Assembly (NCBI GenBank): GCA_965212085.1
Contig: OZ243042.1
Location: 1,426,001-1,490,000, forward strand
DNA: 64,000 nt
Direction of reading: 5' to 3'
Source: JAHRAW01 sp965212085
GTDB lineage: Bacteria; Pseudomonadota; Gammaproteobacteria; Arenicellales; Poriferihabitantaceae
The notes beneath the pieces are model-generated. The model saw nothing but the letters and a program-made list of their open reading frames with translations. It was not told the origin of the DNA and did not search any database. Below, in pieces: positions 9,313 through 17,078 of this stretch (positions are counted from its first letter, which is position 1; each line of letters begins with the position of its first letter). Both the position numbers and the translations under genes were made by a program.

Positions 9313-9894
9313 CTACCAGGGCAGCGAGATTTTCAATCCCGCTTTTTTGCTCGATTTTTTCCGAGCTTTTTTCTTGGTCTTCTTTTTGGCCTTCTTCTTG
9401 GCCTTTTTCCGGGTCGTCTTTTTCTTTCCGGCCTTCTTTTTAGAGGCCTTTTTCTTGGCCTTCTTTTTGGTCTTCTTGCGGGTCGTTTTCTTCCTTGAAG
9501 TCTTCTTTCTGGAAGCCTTCTTTTTGGCTTTTTTCTTGGCCTTCTTCTTGGCCTTTTTGCGGGTCGTCTTTTTCTTCGCGGCTTTTTTCTTGGCCTTCTT
9601 CTTGCCCTTCTTCTTGGTCTTCTTGCGGGTCGTTTTTTTCTTCGATGCCTTCTTTTTGGACGCCTTTTTACGGGTCGTCTTTTTCTTTGAGGCCTTTTTC
9701 TTGGCCTTTTTACGGGTCGTCTTCTTCTTCTTTGAAGCCTTGCGCTTGGTGGCCTTTTTACGGGTCACCTTTTTCTTCGCGACTTTGCGTTTGGCGGCCT
9801 TTTTACGGGTCACCTTTTTCTTCGCAGTTTTACGCTTGGTCGCCTTTTTGGCAACCTTGCGTTTGGTTGAAGTTGACTTCTTCTTTTTTGCCAT
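9313..9894 (-). CDS. Lysine-rich histone H1-like DNA-binding protein
   Basis: A 193-residue, extremely basic protein made almost only of Lys, Arg, Ala, Thr and Ser in repeats of the type KKKxTRKKAxKK. Only the last few residues (GLKISLPW) are ordinary. It resembles bacterial H1-like and AlgP-like C-terminal tails that condense DNA or modulate transcription. There is no globular domain. A good Shine-Dalgarno (GAGAGG) precedes the ATG at 9894. The long repetitive coding DNA is prone to recombination, so the length may vary between strains (inference). It is divergent from fabA. Confidence 0.85.
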   Translation of the reverse strand: MAKKKKSTSTKRKVAKKATKRKTAKKKVTRKKAAKRKVAKKKVTRKKATKRKASKKKKTTRKKAKKKASKKKTTRKKASKKKASKKKTTRKKTKKKGKKKAKKKAAKKKTTRKKAKKKAKKKAKKKASRKKTSRKKTTRKKTKKKAKKKASKKKAGKKKTTRKKAKKKAKKKTKKKARKKSSKKAGLKISLPW

Positions 9895-10384
9895 GAGTGA
9901 TTACCTCTCGGTCGTCGGGAAAAAACATTTTGCGCCCGCCATTCTATCAGGCAAGTCCGATCAAACGAGTTGATCTTCGGGCACGGAAAGTTGGTGTTTG
10001 ATAATTTTACTCGGAAATTATCGGTGAGTTGACGGATTCACAAAAAAAAATATAAGTGAATTTCGTGGGGCGTTCGCGCACAGACGCGGCCTTGGAAAGC
10101 GACCCTAAAATATATTATTTTGAATGTCAATAGATATTCCATCAATAAATTTTGCCTTCTCGCCCCCTTCTCATCCATTAAATTCACGCATCCGGTGCGG
10201 CATTTTTCGGATGCCGTTCGGCGCATCTCCGGTGGCGAATGTTGCGCGATATATCAAGAAAATATTTTGCACTCCTTCGGTAATTTATCCACAGGCGATG
10301 GATGCGGTACAATCCCCACTTCGGCAACGCGATTTTTGACAAGGCGCAAATTCAATACCAATCCGGCCGCCGGTATGCGGTAAA
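9895..10384. other. A+T-rich divergent intergenic region, H1-like / fabA
   Basis: About 490 bases with no credible gene. It contains an inverted repeat (ATTCAC near 10036 and GTGAAT near 10055 around an A-run), a perfect DnaA-box sequence TTATCCACA at 10285-10293, a TACAAT hexamer at 10308-10313 that could be a -10 element with the DnaA box over its -35, and a TTGACA at 10336-10341. Promoters for both flanking genes are expected here; assignments are tentative. Confidence 0.45.
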
Positions 10385-10942
10385 ATGCGGTTTCCCAATC
10401 ACCCGTTTGCGGAAAATTCCTTGATCACCCAAAAACACCACTACGAAAAAGACGAACTGCTGGACTGCGGCCACGGTCGCCTGTTCGGGCCGGGCAACGC
10501 GCAGCTGCCGCTGCCGGATATGCTGATGTTCGACCGCATCGTGCGCATTGACGACGATGGCGGCGAGTACGGCAAGGGCGTCGTCATCGCCGAACTCGAC
10601 ATCTCCGCGGACCTGTGGTTTTTCAAGTGTCATTTCGCGGGCGACCCGGTGATGCCCGGCTGCCTCGGCGTGGACGCGCTCTGGCAGTTGGTCGGCTTCT
10701 CCCTCGGCTGGCGTGGCGGGCAGGGTAGCGGGCGCGCCCTCGGTGCCGGCGAAATAAAATTCACCGGGCAGATCTCCCCGGCCAACCGCAAGGTAACCTA
10801 CCGCATAGACTTCAAGCGCGTCATCCGCCGCACGGTAATCATGGGCATCGCCGACGGCACCGTGGTCGCCGACGGCCAGCAGGTGTATTCCTGCAAAGAC
10901 CTTCGGGTGGGGTTGTTCCGGGGCGCGGAGTCCTTTGCATAA
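10385..10942 (+). CDS. fabA: 3-hydroxydecanoyl-ACP dehydratase/isomerase FabA
   Basis: Dehydrates 3-hydroxydecanoyl-ACP and isomerises trans-2- to cis-3-decenoyl-ACP, the entry to anaerobic unsaturated fatty acid synthesis. The catalytic histidine is H83 in WFFKCHFAGDPVMPGCLG and the aspartate is D97 in GVDALWQLVGF. FTGQISP, KVTYRIDFKRVI and GLFRGAESF complete the family pattern. It is 185 residues against about 172 usually, because of a longer N-terminus; a TTG at codon 13 is another possible start. It is directly followed by fabB, its obligate partner. Confidence 0.96.
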   Translation: MRFPNHPFAENSLITQKHHYEKDELLDCGHGRLFGPGNAQLPLPDMLMFDRIVRIDDDGGEYGKGVVIAELDISADLWFFKCHFAGDPVMPGCLGVDALWQLVGFSLGWRGGQGSGRALGAGEIKFTGQISPANRKVTYRIDFKRVIRRTVIMGIADGTVVADGQQVYSCKDLRVGLFRGAESFA

Positions 10943-10973
10943 CACTGGTAATTTTTTTTTTCGTGAGGCATCA

Positions 10974-12239
10974 ATGAAGCGAATCGTAATCACCGGCTGC
11001 GGCATCGTGTCGAGCCTCGGCAACAACCAAACCGAGGTGTGCGAGTCATTGCGCCACGGGCGTTCCGGCGTCGTGTTCAGCGACCAGTACGCCGAACTCG
11101 GCATGCGCAGCCGCGTGCACGGCGCCATCAACCTCGACGCGCAGTCCATGATTGACCGCAAACTCTACCGCTTCATGGGCGACGCCGCGGCTTACAGTTA
11201 CATCGCCATGGGCGAGGCCATCGAACACGCCGGGCTGCCCGAAAATATCGTCTCCAGCGAACGAACCGGCCTGCTACTCGGCACCGGCGGCGCGTCTCCG
11301 GAAAACATCGTCAGCGCCGCCGACACCCTGCGCGCGCGCGGCATTCGCCGGGTCGGGCCGTACATGGTCACCAAGACCATGGCCAGCACCATCACCGCGT
11401 GCATCGGCACCGCCCTCAAGATCAAGGGCGTGTCCTATTCCATCAGTTCGGCCTGCGCCACCAGCGCGCACTGCATCGGCCACGGCGCCGAGTTGATCGA
11501 ACTCGGCAAGCAGGACGTGGTATTTGCCGGCGGCGGCGAGGAGTTGCACTGGACGCTGTCGGTATTGTTCGACGGCATGGGCGCGATGTCATCCAACTTC
11601 AACGACGCGCCGGCCAGCGCCTCGCGCCCCTACGACCGCGACCGCGACGGCTTCGTGATCTCCGGCGGCGCCGGGGTGGTGGTGCTGGAATCCCTGGAGC
11701 ATGCCGAAAAACGCGGCGCGCCCATCCTCGCCGAACTGATCGGCTACGGCGCCACCTCGGACGGCTTTGACATGGTGCAGCCGTCCGGCGAAGGCGCGGT
11801 GCGCTGCATGCGCCAGGCGATGCGGGACATTGACCACGACGCGACCCCGGTGCAATACATCAACGCCCACGGCACCAGCACGCCGGTCGGCGACGTGCGC
11901 GAACTCGAAGCCATCGCCGAGGTTTTCGGCGGCGGCGGTGGTGGCAGTAACGGTAACGGCGACGCGCCCAACAACGTCCCCGTGGTCGGCTCCACCAAAT
12001 CCCTGAGCGGCCACGCCCTCGGCGCCGCCGGCGTCAACGAGACCATCTACACCCTGCTGATGATGCGCGAAGGTTTTATCGCCGCCTCCGCCAACATTCA
12101 AAACCTCGACCCCGAAGCCACCGGCCACCCCATCGTTACCGAACGCCGGGACGCGGTTGACCTGCGCGTGGCGATGAGCAACAGCTTCGGCTTCGGCGGC
12201 ACCAACAGCACCCTGGTATTCAAACGCTGGGCCGAATAA
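10974..12239 (+). CDS. fabB: 3-oxoacyl-ACP synthase I FabB
   Basis: Condensing enzyme that elongates the cis-3-decenoyl-ACP made by FabA. The 421-residue protein has the catalytic Cys at C161 (SSACATSAHC), His at H299 (NAHGTSTPVGD), K342 and H347 (KSLSGHALGAAG). ATG at 10974 follows a GAGG and gives MKRIVITGCGIVSSLGNN. An insertion GGGGGGSNGNGDAPNN around residues 319-334, just after the catalytic His segment, is encoded by GGC/GGT and AACGGT repeats and is unusual. The stop overlaps the apparent start of the next gene. Confidence 0.96.
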   Translation: MKRIVITGCGIVSSLGNNQTEVCESLRHGRSGVVFSDQYAELGMRSRVHGAINLDAQSMIDRKLYRFMGDAAAYSYIAMGEAIEHAGLPENIVSSERTGLLLGTGGASPENIVSAADTLRARGIRRVGPYMVTKTMASTITACIGTALKIKGVSYSISSACATSAHCIGHGAELIELGKQDVVFAGGGEELHWTLSVLFDGMGAMSSNFNDAPASASRPYDRDRDGFVISGGAGVVVLESLEHAEKRGAPILAELIGYGATSDGFDMVQPSGEGAVRCMRQAMRDIDHDATPVQYINAHGTSTPVGDVRELEAIAEVFGGGGGGSNGNGDAPNNVPVVGSTKSLSGHALGAAGVNETIYTLLMMREGFIAASANIQNLDPEATGHPIVTERRDAVDLRVAMSNSFGFGGTNSTLVFKRWAE

Positions 12240-13282
12240 CTTCAACGCCCCCCGGCCTGGCGCATAATCCGCCCGCCGCCGCGCTCGCGCCCGTCCGTAC
12301 GTGGCTGTGGATTTGCTGCCTGCTGGTGTTTTCCCTGGTGGTGCTCGGCGGCGCGGTGCGCCTCACCGGCTCCGGCCTTTCCATGGTGGACTGGCGGCCC
12401 CTCGGCGGCGTCATTCCGCCCCTCGGCGAAGCGCAGTGGCAGCGGGTCTTTGAAGACTACCGGCGGTTCCCCGAATTCCGCCTCGTCAATCCCGACCTGA
12501 CCCTGGCCGGTTTCCGTTTCATCTTTTGGATGGAATACGCCCACCGCCTGCTTGGCCGCGTAACCGGCCTGGTGTTCCTGCTGCCGTTTCTGGTTTTCCT
12601 GTGGCGGGGCATGGTGCCGCGGGTGCCGGCGGCTGGTTTGTGGGGCCTGTTTTTGCTCGGCGCACTGCAGGGGTTGCTCGGCTGGTACATGGTCAAAAGC
12701 GGCCTCGCCGACAATCCCCAGGTCAGCCATTACCGCCTGCTCATGCACTTCATGCTGGCGGTGGTCATTTACGCCGGTCTGCTGGGCGTGGCGATCGGCC
12801 TTCGCTCACCGCCCGGCAGCCCCGGTAGCCGGGCCGCCCCGAACACGAGCATTATCGTCATCGGTAGAATCACCCTCGCCCTGATCTTCCTAATGCTCAT
12901 CAGCGGCGCATTGGTGGCCGGAACCCGCGCCGGGCACGGCTACAACACCTGGCCCACCATGGGCGGGTCGTGGCTGCCCGAACCACTCCTCGCCCTGCAT
13001 CCGTGGTGGCGCAATTTTGTGGAAAACCCCGTCGCCATCCAGTTCACCCACCGCTGGCTGGCGGTGGCGGTACTCGCCGCCGTCGGCGCTTTCGCCGTGC
13101 GCCTGCTACGCGACCGCCCGCGCATCGCGTGCGCCCTGTTGGCGGCGATCTCGGCGCAAATCGCCCTGGGCATCGCAACGCTGGTGCAGGGAGTTCCCGT
13201 GGCCCTCGGCGTAGCCCATCAAGCCGGGGCGATGGTGCTGCTGACCGTTACGGTGGTCGCCATGGCCGGACCCGGACGCTGA
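12236..13282 (+). CDS. ctaA: Heme A synthase (CtaA/COX15), apparent ATA start
   Basis: Oxidises heme O to heme A for aa3-type cytochrome oxidase, in the inner membrane. The conserved histidine-bearing helices are clear: WMEYAHRLLGRVTG, VSHYRLLMHFMLA, IQFTHRWLAVAV and LGVAHQAGAMVL. The first helix with RTWLWI...GGAVRLTGSGLSMVDW is needed, yet the first ATG/GTG/TTG in frame is the GTG at 12326, inside that helix. Reading upstream gives (ATA)TSTPPGLAHNPPAAALAPVRTWLW, with the ATA overlapping the fabB stop as ATAA. CTG at 12257 is another near-cognate option. The product is about 348 residues from ATA. The start is inferred; the identity is firm. Confidence 0.85.
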   Translation: MTSTPPGLAHNPPAAALAPVRTWLWICCLLVFSLVVLGGAVRLTGSGLSMVDWRPLGGVIPPLGEAQWQRVFEDYRRFPEFRLVNPDLTLAGFRFIFWMEYAHRLLGRVTGLVFLLPFLVFLWRGMVPRVPAAGLWGLFLLGALQGLLGWYMVKSGLADNPQVSHYRLLMHFMLAVVIYAGLLGVAIGLRSPPGSPGSRAAPNTSIIVIGRITLALIFLMLISGALVAGTRAGHGYNTWPTMGGSWLPEPLLALHPWWRNFVENPVAIQFTHRWLAVAVLAAVGAFAVRLLRDRPRIACALLAAISAQIALGIATLVQGVPVALGVAHQAGAMVLLTVTVVAMAGPGR

Positions 13283-13775
13283 CTTGGTGCGCGAGGCGAG
13301 GAGGCGCGTGGTGCGCATCTGCGGGGGGAGATCCTCCGCCCTTTTGTGTGCGTCCATGCGCGCACTAATACGTTGGCGAAGCGTGTCATTTGGCCGGGAA
13401 ATTGGCCGCGCAAATCGTTGCAACCCGATAAAACATCCTTATTGTTGCGCTTCGGACGGGAAGCTGCCGTGGCACAAACCCGGTCGGCGGCAAGGCACGG
13501 CGCGCTCCGGGTTGCGGGGTTATGCCTGGTGTTTCTTTTTTATATCATATAGTTACGCGAAAAAACAGCCCTGAAATATGCGATTGGCGCAGATTTTCCC
13601 CACAACCCGCCGCATAAATGGCGCAGCAATTCCTGAAAATTGATATTGCTTTTGACCCTGTGGTTTTATTATGATTGGCGGGTCGTACAGGCGCGGGCAT
13701 GGGTGAATCTGCTTCCAAGGCGCCGCTGATAAGTCGATTTCATTCGTTAACCCCAAGATAAGAGGAAATAGTACT
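13283..13775. other. Intergenic region with repeat fragment, upstream of HU
   Basis: Bases 13290-13350 are a decayed module A repeat (GCGCATCTGCGGGGGGAGA). The rest is unassigned. An A+T-rich stretch at 13535-13680, including TATGAT near 13668, is the likely promoter region of the HU gene. AAGAGGA lies just before the HU start codon. No credible ORF was seen. Confidence 0.5.
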
Positions 13776-14048
13776 ATGAATAAAGCTGAACTGATTGACA
13801 CGGTTGCATCGCGTACCGGCTTGACAAAAAACGATGCATCCGGCGCAGTGGAAGCTGTATTTGACGCCATCACCAGCACCCTGTCCAACCGGGGCACGGT
13901 TTCGCTGATCGGGTTCGGAACGTTTTCCACCAGTGACCGCGCGGCGCGCACCGGGCGCAACCCGCGCACCGGCGAGACCATCAACATCGCCGCCACCTGC
14001 GTGCCCAAGTTCAAGGCCGGCAAAGGCTTGAAAGAAGCCGTAAACTAG
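13776..14048 (+). CDS. hupB: DNA-binding protein HU
   Basis: A 90-residue nucleoid protein that bends DNA. Motifs seen are MNKAELIDTVA at the start, TLSNRGTVSLIGFGTFSTSDRAARTGRNPRTGETINI (the DNA-binding arm with the RNPRTGE turn and intercalating proline) and VPKFKAGKGLKEAVN at the end. The standard ATG at 13776 follows a good AAGAGGA. HU followed by tRNA genes and ppiD is a common gammaproteobacterial arrangement. The choice of hupB over hupA rests on this neighbourhood. Confidence 0.93.
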   Translation: MNKAELIDTVASRTGLTKNDASGAVEAVFDAITSTLSNRGTVSLIGFGTFSTSDRAARTGRNPRTGETINIAATCVPKFKAGKGLKEAVN

Positions 14049-14060
14049 CGCGCCTTTCCC

Positions 14061-14136
14061 GGGCGCTTAGCTCAGCTGGGAGAGCGTCGCCCTTACAAGG
14101 CGAAAGTCGCAGGTTCGAGCCCTGCAGCGCCCACCA
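14061..14136 (+). tRNA. tRNA-Val (anticodon TAC)
   Basis: Acceptor GGGCGCT pairs with AGCGCCC, followed by ACCA. The D-arm is GCTCAGCTGGGAGAGC. The anticodon loop CTTACAA is closed by TCGCC/GGCGA. The T-arm is GCAGGTTCGAGCCCTGC. CCA is encoded. Confidence 0.97.
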
Positions 14137-14164
14137 TCGTTCTCCGGAGCGGTTGTTCACTACA

Positions 14165-14241
14165 GGAGCGGTAGTTCAGTTGGTTAGAATACCGGCCTGT
14201 CACGCCGGGGGTCGCGGGTTCGAGTCCCGTCCGCTCCGCCA
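14165..14241 (+). tRNA. tRNA-Asp (anticodon GTC)
   Basis: Acceptor GGAGCGG pairs with CCGCTCC, followed by GCCA. The anticodon loop CTGTCAC is closed by CCGGC/GCCGG. The T-arm is GCGGGTTCGAGTCCCGT. CCA is encoded. It is 28 bases after tRNA-Val and probably cotranscribed with HU. Confidence 0.97.
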
Positions 14242-14250
14242 TAACAAAGA

Positions 14251-14290
14251 ATGCGAGACCGGAGAGCGCTCCGCCTCGCATTTTTTTTTT
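14251..14290 (+). terminator. Rho-independent terminator after tRNA-Asp
   Basis: ATGCGAG ... CTCGCAT, with inner GGAG/CTCC pairing around AGCG, is followed directly by ten T residues. It would end the HU-tRNA transcript and isolate ppiD. Confidence 0.9.
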
Positions 14291-14344
14291 ATGGGGCCGG
14301 GGTTATAATTTCCAAATCACAATCCAAAAACCCGAGGCCTTTCC

Positions 14345-16282
14345 ATGCTGACACAAATTCGAGAGCGCGCCACCGGCTGGCTGGCGTGGGTGATCGTCAT
14401 CCTGATTACCATCCCGTTCGCATTGTGGGGCATCCAGTCGTACTTTGAAGGCCCCGCGGACGTCCCCGTGGCCACGGTGAACGGCGAAGAAATACCCCTG
14501 TACGCCTTCCAGAACGAACTCTCCCGGCAACGCCGGGTGTCCGTCCGCCAGGCCGACGGCAGCAGCAGCCCGGCGCGCCCGGAGAGCGCCGCCATGCGCA
14601 CCGAGGTGGTCGAGTCCATGATCGCAGGCCGGCTCATAAACCAGTACGTGCGCGACCGCGACTACCGCCTGTCCGACGAGGCGTTGAAACAGCGCATCGA
14701 AACCACCCCGTCGTTTTTGCGCGACGGCCAATTTAATTCCACGTTGTACCGCGACCTGCTGCGCTCCAACGGCTACACCACCCAAACCTACGAAGCCGGC
14801 GAGCGCCAAAGCGCGGCCATCGAACAACTGTCGTCTTCGCTGGCCGATTCATCTTTCGCCACCGAAGCGGAAGTCAACCGGCTGCTGGCGCTGCAAACGC
14901 AAACGCGCAAAGCCGGCTACGTGATCGTGCCGGCCAACCGCTTTGAAGGGGAAATCGAGATCACCGACAGCGAAGCCGAACAGCAGTACCAGGACAACCT
15001 GGCCGCCTACGAAGCGCCGGCGCGCGTCAAGGTTGACTACATCGAACTCAGCGTCGCCAACCTCGCCGAAAGCGTCGAGCCATCGGAAGCGGAACTCAGC
15101 GAAACCTACGAGCAAACCAGCGAGCGCTACAAGCAGGCCGAGACCCGCAAGGCGAGCCACATTTTGTTCAGCGTTGAAGCCTCCGCCGAACAAGCACAGC
15201 GCGACGAAATTCTCGCCACGGCGGAAACCGTGCTCGCCGAGGCCCGCGCCGGCGCCGACTTTGCTGAACTGGCCGCGCGTCATTCCGGCGACCCGGGATC
15301 CAAAGACAGGGGCGGCGACCTCGGCGTGGTAACCCGCGGGCAGATGGTGGCGCCGTTTGAGGAGGCGGTGTTCGACATGGTCGCGGATGAAATCCGCGGG
15401 CCTATCGAAACCCGTTTCGGCTACCACATCATCAAGCTGACCGAGTTGACCGAAGAGCGGCAAAAAACCCTGGACGAAGCGCGCCCGGAAGTCGCCGCCG
15501 AAGCCCGGCGCATCCAGGCCGAAAACCAGTTCGCCGAACTGGGCGAAGCCTTCCGCAACCTGGTGTTTGAAGACCCGGAAAGCCTCGCCACGGCGGCCGG
15601 TGAGTTGGGGCTTGAAGTCCGACAAACCGGCTGGTTCACCGAACACGATGGCGAAGGCGTGGCCGGCGAAGCGCCGGTCAGGGCCGCGGCGTTCAGCGAG
15701 GACGTGCTCAACGACGACCTGAACAGCGCCGCCATCGAACTCGGTTTCGACCGCATGGTGGCGGTTCGCAGGGCCGGCTATGAAGCGGCCCACCCCAAAC
15801 CCTTTGAGGAAGTGCGCGACCAGATCAAACAACGCCTCCGGTCCCGCAAGTCAAGCGCGCGCACCCAAGAACTGGGCGGCCAACTGGTGGCCGGCCTGAA
15901 AGCCGGAACCATCGCCTGGGACGAGTTGCCGGCGCAGCAACAGCTTGAACCGGAAACCCTGGCCGAACAGCGCGACCAAGTGCCGGGAAATCTTTCGCAA
16001 CTGGGGGACGCGGTGTTCGCCCAACCGGCCCCGGATGCCGGGTCGGTGACCTACGACGGCGTCGCCCTGGGCAACGGCGACTACGCCATCTACGCCCTCC
16101 GGGAAGTGCTGCAGGGGAGCGTTGCGGACATCGAAGAATCCCGGCGCGACGGCCTGCACGAGCAGTTGCTGGCGCGCGACGGCGACGGGTTGTATCGGCG
16201 GTTGCGGGAGACCATCCGGCAGGACGCGGACGTTTCCATCAACCGCGAGCAGATCGAAAACCCGCCCGGTGCGTATCAGTGA
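14345..16282 (+). CDS. ppiD: Periplasmic folding chaperone PpiD (SurA_N / parvulin)
   Basis: Membrane-anchored periplasmic chaperone for outer-membrane protein biogenesis. An N-terminal anchor (WLAWVIVILITIPFALWGI, about residues 12-30) is followed by the typical VATVNGEEIPLYAFQNEL SurA_N-like region (residues 41-200) and one parvulin domain near residues 255-375 (KASHILFSV, ADFAELAARHSGDPGSKDRGGDLGVV, PIETRFGYHIIKLTE). A long C-terminal chaperone region ends at 645 residues. The parvulin domain of PpiD is usually catalytically weak. It sits downstream of HU as in many relatives. Confidence 0.94.
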   Translation: MLTQIRERATGWLAWVIVILITIPFALWGIQSYFEGPADVPVATVNGEEIPLYAFQNELSRQRRVSVRQADGSSSPARPESAAMRTEVVESMIAGRLINQYVRDRDYRLSDEALKQRIETTPSFLRDGQFNSTLYRDLLRSNGYTTQTYEAGERQSAAIEQLSSSLADSSFATEAEVNRLLALQTQTRKAGYVIVPANRFEGEIEITDSEAEQQYQDNLAAYEAPARVKVDYIELSVANLAESVEPSEAELSETYEQTSERYKQAETRKASHILFSVEASAEQAQRDEILATAETVLAEARAGADFAELAARHSGDPGSKDRGGDLGVVTRGQMVAPFEEAVFDMVADEIRGPIETRFGYHIIKLTELTEERQKTLDEARPEVAAEARRIQAENQFAELGEAFRNLVFEDPESLATAAGELGLEVRQTGWFTEHDGEGVAGEAPVRAAAFSEDVLNDDLNSAAIELGFDRMVAVRRAGYEAAHPKPFEEVRDQIKQRLRSRKSSARTQELGGQLVAGLKAGTIAWDELPAQQQLEPETLAEQRDQVPGNLSQLGDAVFAQPAPDAGSVTYDGVALGNGDYAIYALREVLQGSVADIEESRRDGLHEQLLARDGDGLYRRLRETIRQDADVSINREQIENPPGAYQ

Positions 16283-16364
16283 GCGGTTGCGGCGGGCGGT
16301 AGCTTGCAGTCCGAAGCGCAAGAAAGGAAGCGGGAATCCACTGTCTTTCCTTACTCCGCTGCCG

Positions 16365-17075
16365 TCACTCTCGAGCGTTAGTGTCCGTTGTGGGTTAGAG
16401 GTGCGCGGGGCGGTGCGCGTGACGCGCATTTGCGGGGGCGCGAGGCGCGGGGTGCGCGTGACGCGCATTGTGGGGGGGAGAGCCCCCCACGCCCCCCTGT
16501 GCGGCGCGGGAAAACATCCTGTTTTCAGCGCCGCTGCGCACATCCCTGTGCGCGACAGCCGGCTATCGCCGGGCCGAAAAAGCGGGTTCCCGATACGATG
16601 AAAAATATGGTCGCTGGCGCTCCTTATTTTTCTATCGTTCGGGAATGACACCGAGGGTGATTTGTTTTTTCGCGGGGATGACGGCGAGGAAGATTTGCGC
16701 TTTTGCGGGTATGACACCGAGAACGTGGCAACAACGCTGCCGTCATTCTCGAGCGTTAGTGTCCGTTGCCGCGTAGCGGCTTACGGACACTTGCGTACTC
16801 GGGAATCCAGCGCCACACGAACCACCGGCGGTTTAGTCCCTGGATTCCCGATACGATGAAAAATATGGTCGCTGGCGCTCCCTATTTTTCTATCGTTCGG
16901 GAATGACACCGAGGGTGATTTGTTTTTTCGCGGGGATGACACCGAAGGCAATTTGCACTTTGCGGATATGACCCCGAGAACGTGGCAACAACCCTGTCGT
17001 CATTCCCGAGCGTTAGTGTCCGTTGCCGCGTTGTTTGCGGCTTACGGACACTTGGCGCTCTCGGGAATCCAGTGC
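16365..17075. repeat. Composite palindromic repeat block 2 (largest array)
   Basis: This fills the ppiD-autotransporter gap. It holds module A twice (16410-16555), module B (16590-16650 and again 16846-16910), a short unit of the type CGCGGGGATGACGGCGAGG repeated several times (16640-16730, 16915-16985), and module C (AGTGTCCGTTGCCGC...GCGGCTTACGGACACT) at about 16758-16795 and 17010-17055. Short ORFs here are repeat translations. No credible gene was seen between 16283 and 17078. Confidence 0.85.
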
Positions 17076-17078
17076 GAT

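Noticed and set aside
16388..16776. Short ORFs encoding MRVTRICGG... and ...FPNDRKTG..., repeated at many places.
   Set aside because: They are translations of the dispersed repeat modules in various frames, with no ribosome-binding sites and no conserved starts.
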